DNA of 5,847 nucleotides from Opitutaceae bacterium. Its GTDB lineage: Bacteria > Verrucomicrobiota > Verrucomicrobiia > Opitutales > Opitutaceae. The stretch's first letter is position 1. Every line of letters starts with the position of its first letter. This document shows positions 1-4,451 of this stretch, one piece after another. The notes beneath the pieces were generated by a model. That model was not told where the DNA came from and searched no databases. It saw nothing but the letters and a program-made list of their open reading frames with translations. The translations under genes were made by a program, and so were the position numbers. The stretch lies in NCBI GenBank assembly GCA_031254955.1, contig JAIRTK010000442.1:1-5847 (forward strand), in the 5' to 3' direction.

Positions 1-50
1 TATAAATCAGATTTTGGTTTTTATTTGGATTCTAATTGCCTCGCGTTTTT

Positions 51-95
51 CATGTCTTTCACGTCCTTCGTGCACTTCGCGTCCTTCGCGGTTAA
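51..95 (-). repeat. In-phase nonamer tandem repeat downstream of the permease gene
   Basis: Five consecutive 9-base units lie at 51-59, 60-68, 69-77, 78-86 and 87-95. Read on the minus strand they follow a consensus close to AAGGACGYG, with the outermost unit TTAACCGCG. The array is about 100 bp beyond the permease stop codon, and the flanks on both sides (1-50 and 96-201) are non-coding and fairly AT-rich. An AAAAATTTTT palindrome adjoins it at 95-104. I see no convincing intrinsic terminator for the exporter operon here. Similar motifs of the form 'aaggacgcgaag' are common intergenic repeats in bacterial genomes with many dispersed repeats; that comparison is from memory and was not searched. 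Confidence 0.75.
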
Positions 96-201
96 AAATT
101 TTTTCAGAAGTCCCCTTGAGAATTAGGGTGCGCTGGTTTTGTGCGCGGATGGGGTGCTTCGCTCTGCTTTTTTGGGGGCAAGGTTGAGAGAAAATACGTC
201 G

Positions 202-1449
202 TTATTCGTAACGCAGGGCGACGACGGGGTCGAGTTTGCTGGCGGACCAGGCCGGGGCGAAGCCGCTGATGACGCCGGCGGCGATGGAGACGGCGAGGCC
301 GGTGACGAGCAGGCCGAATGAAAAGACCGGCGGAAACGAGGGCACGAGCAGTCCGCTGACAAGCGCGCACAGCCACGCAAGCAGCAGTCCGGCAAGGCCG
401 CCGACGAGGCTGATGCTGACGGCTTCGCCCAGGAACTGGAGCAGGATGGCGCGGCGGCGCGCGCCGAGCGCCTTGCGCGTGCCGATTTCCTTGGTGCGTT
501 CTTTCACGCTTACGTAGGTGATGTTCATGATGCCGATGGCGCCGACGAAGAGCGCGAGGCCGGTGATGGCGAGGCCGGCGAGCGCGACGCCTCGTTTGAT
601 CGGGTCGAGTTGTTCGCGGATGACTTTTTGTTCGTTGATTTCGAAGTCGTCGCGTTTTTCGAGCGGGAGTTGGCGGAGGCGGCGCATGAGGCCGCGGAGT
701 TCTTCGCGCGCTTCGTCCATGCGCGCGCCGTCGGCTTGCACGCGGAGCTGCACGTTGTTGCCGACCCAGAAGTTGCGGCGGAAGGCGTTGAGCGGCATGA
801 TGGCCATCGAGTCCCAGCTGAAGAGGCCGAGAAAGCTGCCTTGGCGCGTGGTGACGCCGATGATGGTGTAGGGTTGCGTGCGGATGCGCACGGTCTTGCC
901 GAGGGGGGATTCGTTGGGGAAGAGGGCGTCGGCGACATCGAAGCCGATGATGAGGACGTTGCGTCCGCCGCGCGCTTCGACTTCGTTGAAGAAGCGGCCT
1001 TCTTTCATGTCGGCGCGCGAGATGCGGGCGAGGTCGGGCGTGGTGCCGAGGGTGTAGATGGTGTTCAGGCGGAGGTCGCCGCGGATGAGGGTGGCGGCGG
1101 TGTCGGCGGCGGGCACGGCGAGGCGGAGCGGGCCGTCGGGGTGGGCGGCGATCCAGTCGTTGATTTGCCGGGCGTAGTCGGTTTTGAGGCGCGGGCGGTT
1201 GCGGTAGGTCCACCAGTCGTCGACTTCGCGCCAGGGCCAGCGGGTGACGTAGAGCACGTCGTCGCCGAAGCCGGCGAGGCTGCGGTCCACGCCGGCGTCG
1301 ATGCCGAGGATGGCGGTGCCCATGAGCGTGACGGAGACGATGCCGATGCCCACTCCGAGCGCGGTGAGGGCCGAGCGGGTTTTGTTTGCGCGGATTTGCG
1401 CGAGCGCGATGCGGAGGGCTTCGTGGAGTTCGTGGAGGAGGAGGCGCAT
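202..1449 (-). CDS. ABC transporter permease, MacB/FtsX family
   Basis: Inner-membrane permease of a MacB/LolCDE-type exporter, 415 aa, which would pair with the ATPase encoded at 2060-2788. The layout matches the family: a cytoplasmic start (MRLLLHELHEALRIALAQIR, typical 'LR.NK.RS.LT.LGV' context), TM1 at about residues 27-49, a large periplasmic MacB_PCD-type domain (about 50-285), then TM2 (288-310), TM3 (about 340-367) and TM4 (about 376-398). After TM2 comes the conserved FtsX cytoplasmic motif VKERTKEIGTRKALGA (315-330), and the C-terminus PVVALRYE (408-415) is the usual one. The frame stays open upstream to 2031, but those codons are translated repeats and the start of another gene, so ATG 1449 is chosen because it begins the family homology. 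No Shine-Dalgarno is visible before it; the heptamer array begins 18 bp upstream. No fused ATPase domain is present, unlike E. coli MacB. The substrate cannot be told from sequence (macrolide, peptide, lipoprotein and siderophore exporters all occur in this family). Confidence 0.93.
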   Translation of the reverse strand: MRLLLHELHEALRIALAQIRANKTRSALTALGVGIGIVSVTLMGTAILGIDAGVDRSLAGFGDDVLYVTRWPWREVDDWWTYRNRPRLKTDYARQINDWIAAHPDGPLRLAVPAADTAATLIRGDLRLNTIYTLGTTPDLARISRADMKEGRFFNEVEARGGRNVLIIGFDVADALFPNESPLGKTVRIRTQPYTIIGVTTRQGSFLGLFSWDSMAIMPLNAFRRNFWVGNNVQLRVQADGARMDEAREELRGLMRRLRQLPLEKRDDFEINEQKVIREQLDPIKRGVALAGLAITGLALFVGAIGIMNITYVSVKERTKEIGTRKALGARRRAILLQFLGEAVSISLVGGLAGLLLAWLCALVSGLLVPSFPPVFSFGLLVTGLAVSIAAGVISGFAPAWSASKLDPVVALRYE

Positions 1450-1466
1450 GGGGGAATAGGGATTTT

Positions 1467-1529
1467 GGAATGCGGAATGGGGAATGGGGAATGCAGAATG
1501 CGGAATGGGGAGTGCGGAATGGGGAATTA
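1467..1529 (+). repeat. Heptamer tandem array, nine in-phase units
   Basis: Nine consecutive 7-base units with consensus GGAATGS (S = C or G) run without a phase break: 1467-1473, 1474-1480 and so on to 1523-1529. Single-base variants are AGAATGC at 1495 and GGAGTGC at 1509; the last unit is GGAATTA. The array is preceded by GGATTTT (1460-1466). It sits from 18 to 80 bp upstream of the permease start codon, so it occupies the region where a ribosome or promoter would bind. Heptamers read through as open frame and create spurious ORFs on both strands. Confidence 0.92.
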
Positions 1530-1967
1530 AAACACGGGGATTTGCGCGAATGCGAGGCGGAGGTGTGCGGGGTGGCGGCGCGGCGGGAGGAGGAATTGAA
1601 AATCTAGCCGCGGCGGCGCGTGGTGCGAATGGGGGCGACGGTGATTGGCGGTGATGGCGGTGATTTTGTCCGATTTTTTTCTGAGTGCGGCGAATTTTTG
1701 GGCCGGCAGCATTTCCGCTTCTTCCACGGATTCCAGCCAGAAGGAGGTCTCGTCGGACGCTTTCTCGGCGATGCCGAGTTTGGCGGTAAATTCCGCTTTT
1801 GAACGTCCACGGCAGGCGGCGCGATGATTGGATGCGACCGACGTGTCCGCGCGGAGCAACTGACGCCCGACGATTTCGGCGGCCATGTTTTTGGGCAGAG
1901 AGTCGGTCATGCGAATCACGCGCAGGGCGAATTGTTGGGGGCGTTGTTTGAGGTCGTTGTTTTGCAT
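1527..1967 (-). CDS. Four-helix-bundle protein, 23S rRNA intervening-sequence (S23/IVP) family, 3' end probably frameshifted
   Basis: Small helical protein of the family first described from intervening sequences in 23S rRNA genes (TIGR02436 type), distantly related to the Avd protein of diversity-generating retroelements. Its molecular function is unknown. From the chosen start MQNNDLKQRPQQFALRVIRM, family hallmarks run in order: SLPKNMAAEIVGRQLLRADT (23-42), SVASNHRAACRGRSKAEF (43-60), KLGIAEKASDETSFWLES (63-80) and KKSDKITAI (97-105). After residue 105 the frame departs from the family. The expected ending (ITVAPIRTTRRRG, stop at 1604-1606) is present in the neighbouring frame, so the current frame runs on to 1527 with about 40 unrelated residues (146 aa in total, against roughly 115-125 usual). 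The cause appears to be an extra base at 1646 within a triplicated 9-mer. An in-frame ATG at 2063 overlaps the ATPase stop as ATGA, but the 32 added residues are translated heptamer repeat. No Shine-Dalgarno is seen. It may be functional with an altered tail, or a recent pseudogene. Confidence 0.78.
   Translation of the reverse strand: MQNNDLKQRPQQFALRVIRMTDSLPKNMAAEIVGRQLLRADTSVASNHRAACRGRSKAEFTAKLGIAEKASDETSFWLESVEEAEMLPAQKFAALRKKSDKITAITANHRRPHSHHAPPRLDFQFLLPPRRHPAHLRLAFAQIPVF
1637..1664 (-). repeat. Triplicated 9-mer with an extra base, site of the frameshift
   Basis: Three copies of a 9-mer lie at 1637-1645 (GACGGTGAT), 1647-1655 (GGCGGTGAT) and 1656-1664 (GGCGGTGAT), with a lone T at 1646 between the first two. 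On the coding minus strand this is ATCACCGCC twice, an extra A, then ATCACCGTC. Relative to the family ending the tract looks like a net +10 (one duplicated 9-mer plus one base), or at least a +1, and it moves translation out of the conserved C-terminal frame. Confidence 0.7.
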
Positions 1968-2000
1968 GTTTGTTTGGAATGGGAGGTTTGTTGGCGGACG

Positions 2001-2056
2001 CATTCCGCATTCCGAAATCCGAAATCTGCATTCAGCATTCAGCCATCGGCATTTCG
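2001..2056 (-). repeat. Heptamer tandem array, eight in-phase units, inverted relative to 1467-1529
   Basis: Eight 7-base units run in phase from 2001: CATTCCG twice, AAATCCG, AAATCTG, CATTCAG twice, CCATCGG and CATTTCG. On the minus strand they read as CGGAATG-type units, so this array has the opposite orientation to the one at 1467-1529. It starts 4 bp beyond the ATPase stop codon and ends about 33 bp before the ATG of the four-helix-bundle gene. The units are more diverged than in the other array, suggesting greater age or a composite origin. Confidence 0.85.
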
Positions 2057-2059
2057 CCT

Positions 2060-2788
2060 TCATCGGTCCGTCTCGATCAGGCCGTCGCGCAGGCGCACGA
2101 TTCGCCGGGCGTGGCGCGCGATGTCTTCCTCGTGCGTGACGACAATGAGGGTGTGGCCTTGTTCGTAGAGGGTTTCGAAGAGCGCCATGATTTCTTCGCC
2201 GGTGCGGGTGTCGAGGTTGCCCGTGGGTTCGTCGGCGAGGAGGAGCGAGGGGCGGTTCACCAGCGCGCGGGCGATGGCCACGCGTTGGCGCTGGCCGCCG
2301 GAGAGTTCGTTGGGGCGGTGGTCCATGCGGTTGGCGAGGCCGACACGGGCAAGCGCGGCGCGGGCGCGGGCGAGGCGCTCGGGGCGCGGCATGCCGGCGT
2401 AGATGAGGGGCAGCTCGACGTTGTGCAGCGCGGTGGAGCGGGGGAGGAGGTTGAAGGTCTGGAAGACGAAGCCGATTTCCTGGTTGCGGATGGCGGCGAG
2501 TTCGTTGTCGTCCATGCGGGCGACGTTTTTTCCGGTGAATTCGTAGTGTCCGGCGGTGGGGGTGTCGAGGCAGCCGAGCATGTTCATGAGCGTGGATTTG
2601 CCGCTGCCGGAGGGTCCCATGATGGCGAGGTATTCGTTGCGGTGGATTTTGAGCGAGACGCCGCGCAGGGCGTGGATCGTCTCGGAGCCCATGTGGTAGA
2701 GTTTGGTGACGCCTTCGATTTCGATGACGAGCGCGCCGCGCGGACGGGTTGGACGCGGGTTGCCGGCGGGAGCGGGTTGGTCGGGCAT
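2060..2788 (-). CDS. ABC transporter ATP-binding protein, MacB/LolD type
   Basis: Cytoplasmic ATPase subunit (242 aa) that would power the MacB/FtsX-type permease encoded downstream at 202-1449. All nucleotide-binding motifs are intact: A-loop Tyr31, Walker [10 protein letters not shown] (58-66), Q-loop Gln110 in [10 protein letters not shown], signature LSGGQ (162-166), Walker B LLLADEP with catalytic Glu187, D-loop region NLD (191-193) and switch His219 in VVTHE. The sequence style ([37 protein letters not shown]) is characteristic of the LolD/MacB/FtsE branch. The first 18 residues are a Pro/Arg-rich extension ahead of the usual family start; no alternative start codon lies between it and the domain, so ATG 2788 is kept. 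No Shine-Dalgarno is visible. Its stop codon overlaps an ATG at 2061-2063 as ATGA. It is the first gene of the visible operon; no MacA/HlyD adaptor gene precedes it. Confidence 0.94.
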   Translation of the reverse strand: MPDQPAPAGNPRPTRPRGALVIEIEGVTKLYHMGSETIHALRGVSLKIHRNEYLAIMGPSGSGKSTLMNMLGCLDTPTAGHYEFTGKNVARMDDNELAAIRNQEIGFVFQTFNLLPRSTALHNVELPLIYAGMPRPERLARARAALARVGLANRMDHRPNELSGGQRQRVAIARALVNRPSLLLADEPTGNLDTRTGEEIMALFETLYEQGHTLIVVTHEEDIARHARRIVRLRDGLIETDR

Positions 2789-2815
2789 GGGAGAGGTGGG
2801 TTGCGCGGAGGGGCT

Positions 2816-2850
2816 GGATTAGGAATCAGAAATCAGGAATTAGGAATTAG
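2816..2850 (+). repeat. Heptamer tandem array, five in-phase units upstream of the ATPase gene
   Basis: Five 7-base units run in phase: GGATTAG (2816-2822), GAATCAG, AAATCAG, then GAATTAG twice (to 2850), followed by AAAATCC. The period and the GAAT core match the two arrays around the four-helix-bundle gene, although the last bases differ. It lies 28 bp upstream of the ATPase start codon, in the presumed leader or promoter region of the exporter operon. Confidence 0.82.
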
Positions 2851-2866
2851 AAAATCCACGTTGGCG

Positions 2867-3026
2867 CGGCGGCGGGACGCCGCCGGACGCGAGCAACGCG
2901 AGTGCCCTGCACCCGCGGACCTTCGCGCAGCCTATCCCAAACCGGGCCTTTGCACAGCCGGGCTTTCGCGCAGCCCAGCGTAAACGGGTGAGGCTTCGCT
3001 TCGTCCAGCGGCGGGACACCGCCGCT
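2867..3026. repeat. GC-rich intergenic block with two hairpins and a three-copy degenerate repeat
   Basis: Two related hairpins bound this block. At 2867-2885 CGGCGGCG pairs with CGCCGCCG around a GGA loop; at 3007-3026 AGCGGCGG pairs with CCGCCGCT around GACA. They share the core GCGGCGGGAC. Between them are three copies of a CTTCGCGCAGCC-like motif, at 2921-2932, 2948-2959 (CTTTGCACAGCC) and 2963-2975 (CTTTCGCGCAGCC). The block lies between the divergent ATPase and exonuclease genes. I read it as dispersed intergenic repeat DNA; a regulatory or structured-RNA role is possible but nothing shows it. Confidence 0.65.
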
Positions 3027-3049
3027 CCTTGCGCGAGCGCCTTTACTCA

Positions 3050-3107
3050 TCCCTTCTTCTTACTCCTCCCTTTTCCTTCTTTATCATTTTTCCTTCCTTA
3101 TCCCTTT
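3050..3107 (+). other. G-free pyrimidine-rich tract upstream of the exonuclease gene
   Basis: These 58 bases contain no G and only four A (3062, 3083, 3086, 3100); the rest is C and T. The tract lies in the gap between the divergent exporter and exonuclease genes, about 95 bp before the exonuclease start. It is low-complexity DNA that can adopt non-B structure or encode an unstructured leader, but no function is evident. Frames reading through it are not supported as coding. Confidence 0.6.
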
Positions 3108-3137
3108 GGGATTCCAACATCACTTTGGATTGCATTT

Positions 3138-3166
3138 TTGTGTCATCCGCAGGCCGTTTTTATGTT
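3138..3166 (+). promoter_or_regulatory. Candidate sigma70-like promoter for the exonuclease gene
   Basis: TTGTGT at 3138-3143 and TATGTT at 3161-3166 are separated by exactly 17 bases. They match TTGACA and TATAAT at 3 and 4 of 6 positions. Transcription would begin near 3173, giving a leader of about 30 bases before ATG 3203. The match is weak and rests mainly on spacing and position. Confidence 0.28.
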
Positions 3167-3202
3167 CGATTTTCGTCCACCCGTGCCTTGGGCTTGGTGG
3201 TC

Positions 3203-3877
3203 ATGCACTGGGCCGACACGCCGATTCACTTCATCGACTTCGAGGGGAACTGCGCGTCCGGGGTTCTGGAGTTCGGCGTGGTGACGCTGCTTGGCGGGTG
3301 TGTGCTCGAAACCCACACCCGGCTTTGTCGCGCGACCGGGCGCGTGCGCGCGGAGGACCGGGCCGTGCACGGATTGAGCGAGGAAACGGTCGCGCGCTGC
3401 GCGCCGTTTTCGGACGAGTTTGCGCGTTTCACGGCATTGCGTGAGAGCGGCCCGCTGGCGGCGCATTACGCGCATGTGGAGAATTCGCTGCTCAAGTCCG
3501 TCTGGCCGTATCCGCGCGCGTCGCCCGATTTTTCCCGCCCCGGGCGCCCTTCCGGAGCGGTGGTTGACTGGGGGCCGTGGATCGACACGGGCCGGCTCCA
3601 TGCGGAGATTTTCCCTGGGCTTGATTCGGGGAAGTTGTCGCGCCTGACGGTCGCGCTGGGGTTGCAGGACGAGCTTGATGCCTTGGCGCGCGAGCATTGT
3701 CCGCCGGGGCGTGCCCGGTATCATGCGGCCTTGTATGACGCGTTGGCGGCGGCGCTGTTGCTGCTGGCACTCGGACGGCGAAAGGAATTTGCCGCAATGC
3801 GCGTGCCGTGGCTGCTGCAAATGAGCACCGCCAGCCCCGCGAAACGCGACGCGCTGCGCCAGGACGAGTTGTTCTGA
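3203..3877 (+). CDS. DEDDh-family 3'-5' exonuclease (DnaQ/RNase T-like)
   Basis: Predicted cytoplasmic 3'-5' exonuclease on DNA or RNA ends, 224 aa. Exo I is FIDFEGN with metal ligands Asp12 and Glu14. Exo II is AHYAHVENSLL (87-97): the usual Asn is Tyr89 and the usual Asp is Glu93. Exo III is YHAALYDALAAALLL (173-187), with His174 and Asp179 in the HxAxxDA pattern that marks the DEDDh subgroup. The middle segment WIDTGRLHAEIFPGLDSGKL (126-145) also fits the DnaQ-like fold. The frame is open back to 3029, but the upstream residues are translated low-complexity DNA. ATG 3203 is chosen because the fold begins at once after it, and a GGTGG five to nine bases earlier could act as a weak ribosome site; GTG 3197 is the alternative. 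The gene appears to be a single transcription unit, divergent from the exporter operon. The substrate is unknown, and the Glu at Exo II could be a subfamily trait or reduce activity. Confidence 0.85.
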   Translation: MHWADTPIHFIDFEGNCASGVLEFGVVTLLGGCVLETHTRLCRATGRVRAEDRAVHGLSEETVARCAPFSDEFARFTALRESGPLAAHYAHVENSLLKSVWPYPRASPDFSRPGRPSGAVVDWGPWIDTGRLHAEIFPGLDSGKLSRLTVALGLQDELDALAREHCPPGRARYHAALYDALAAALLLLALGRRKEFAAMRVPWLLQMSTASPAKRDALRQDELF

Positions 3878-3902
3878 TTTGGCGTGTTTTTAATGATACC
3901 AT

Positions 3903-3924
3903 AGCCCAACCAAGGGCTTGGGCT
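3903..3924 (+). terminator. Hairpin downstream of the exonuclease gene, possible terminator
   Basis: AGCCCAA (3903-3909) pairs with TTGGGCT (3918-3924) around an 8-base loop, 25 bp after the exonuclease stop. A T-rich run follows only at about 3941-3953, so this is not a textbook intrinsic terminator. It may be a weak terminator or a 3'-end stabilising hairpin. Confidence 0.4.
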
Positions 3925-3951
3925 TATCCCTAATTTAAGGTTTTTCTTTTT

Positions 3952-3978
3952 TTAACCACGGAGACACGAAGGCATGAA
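3952..3978 (+). repeat. Repeat fragment related to the 'TTAACCACG' intergenic family
   Basis: The bases TTAACCACG, GAGACACGA and AGGCATGAA (3952-3978) resemble the nonamer array at 51-95 read on its minus strand, where the outermost unit is TTAACCGCG. A partly inverted counterpart, GAGTTCTTCATGCC, occurs at 4229-4242 on the far side of the MITE-like element, against GGCATGAACTC at 3971-3981. The fragment lies at the left edge of that element. Confidence 0.45.
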
Positions 3979-3983
3979 CTCTT

Positions 3984-4163
3984 AACTGATGTCACACGGA
4001 GGACACCTTGTGCCCCACCCAACGCAAACCAGCCCAAGGTAGGGAGGCCTCTCCGAGGCCTCCGCAACCACGCCCCGATTTGCCCATGAAATCCCACCCC
4101 CCCGGCCCCGCGCGGCGGAGGCCTCGGAGAGGCCTCCCTACCTTGCGCCGTGTAACATCAGTT
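3984..4163. mobile_element. MITE-like element with nested inverted repeats, about 180 bp, no ORF
   Basis: The outer ends are 16-bp inverted repeats matching at 15 of 16: AACTGATGTCACACGG (3984-3999) against the complement of CCGTGTAACATCAGTT (4148-4163). Inside are two perfect 31-bp inverted arms, 4035-4065 and 4115-4145. Each arm is itself a hairpin, GGAGGCCTC-TCC-GAGGCCTCC or its complement. The flanks AACTCTT (3977-3983) and AGCTCTT (4164-4170) differ by one base and could be a 7-bp target-site duplication. No protein is encoded, so any movement would need a transposase from elsewhere. The spacing between outer and inner repeats is uneven (35 versus 2 bp), suggesting an internal insertion or deletion on the left. 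The alternative is a non-mobile composite of intergenic palindromes. Confidence 0.6.
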
Positions 4164-4451
4164 AGCTCTTAACTCTTTCCTACGCATCCTTCCCTACGCA
4201 TCCTCTCCGCGTCTCCACGTCTCCGCGTGAGTTCTTCATGCCCCCCTGCCTCCCTGCCTCCCTGTCCACCGCGCCCTCCCATCCTCCCGCTCTCCCTGCC
4301 ACCATGCCGCCCTGCCACCGTGCTACCGTGACGAGCTTTTGGAAATTTCTTGCATTTTAGGCTCGCATCCCCGGATTTTATGGGTCATGACTTTTTTACC
4401 ATCCGCCTGTCTCAAACTCTTTCGCTCTTAACCTTCACACCACCAACAACC
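4164..4451 (+). other. Repeat-rich leader region before the secreted repeat protein gene
   Basis: No gene is supported here. The stretch holds a 12-bp direct repeat CCTACGCATCCT (4179-4190 and 4193-4204). Three in-phase octamers follow: TCTCCGCG, TCTCCACG, TCTCCGCG (4204-4227). A C/T-rich tract at about 4240-4330 is built from CTGCCTCC-like and CTGCCACC-like units. The last 120 bases (4331-4451) are less repetitive and are the likely site of a promoter and leader for the gene at 4452, but I found no promoter with good boxes and spacing. The bases just before the ATG are A/C-rich with no Shine-Dalgarno. Confidence 0.6.

Larger units (their letters stand above)
1460..2020. mobile_element. Putative non-autonomous cassette: inverted heptamer arrays around a four-helix-bundle gene
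   Basis: The bases at 1460-1479 and 2001-2020 are inverted copies of each other, matching at 19 of 20 positions; the right copy reads CATTCCGCATTCCGAAATCC. They are the inner or outer parts of two heptamer arrays of opposite orientation. Between them lies only the four-helix-bundle gene. The whole block separates two genes (ATPase and permease) that are normally adjacent or overlapping in this transporter type, which suggests an insertion. No transposase is encoded and no target-site duplication was identified. The block could therefore be a mobilised cassette, or simply a gene between two unrelated repeat clusters. Confidence 0.35.

Noticed and set aside
104..1530. Long open frames antisense to the permease gene (104-1213 minus in another frame; 610-1530 plus)
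   Set aside because: Their products are Arg/Pro/His-rich or Gly/Ala/Val/Glu-rich with no family features, as expected for shadow frames of high-GC genes. The MacB/FtsX frame is unambiguous.
1527..1967. Diversity-generating retroelement with an Avd protein
   Set aside because: The four-helix-bundle family is related to Avd, but there is no reverse transcriptase and no template/variable repeat pair. The sequence fits the IVP/S23 branch better.
202..2031. A 609-aa permease starting at 2031
   Set aside because: The first 194 residues are translated heptamer repeat and an out-of-frame copy of the four-helix-bundle gene. Family homology starts at ATG 1449.
1467..2056. CRISPR array
   Set aside because: The repeat units are 7 bp and contiguous with no spacers, and no cas gene is present.
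1970..2983. 337-aa plus-strand open frame across the ATPase gene
   Set aside because: It is the antisense shadow of a clear ABC ATPase and begins and ends in repeat DNA.
2847..3050. 67-aa minus-strand open frame upstream of the ATPase gene
   Set aside because: It is made entirely of the GC-rich repeat block with its hairpins; its residues reflect repeat translation, and no domain is recognisable.
3162..3284. Alternative coding start at ATG 3162 upstream of the exonuclease
   Set aside because: It is in a different frame that stops at 3284 and has no recognisable content.
3143..3820. 225-aa minus-strand open frame opposite the exonuclease gene
   Set aside because: It is the shadow of the exonuclease gene, whose three catalytic motifs are in the plus frame.
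4350..4381. Promoter for the beta-helical protein gene (TTGCAT and TTTTAT)
   Set aside because: The boxes are about 20 bp apart, wider than sigma70 spacing, and the matches are poor. The region is only a plausible place for a promoter.
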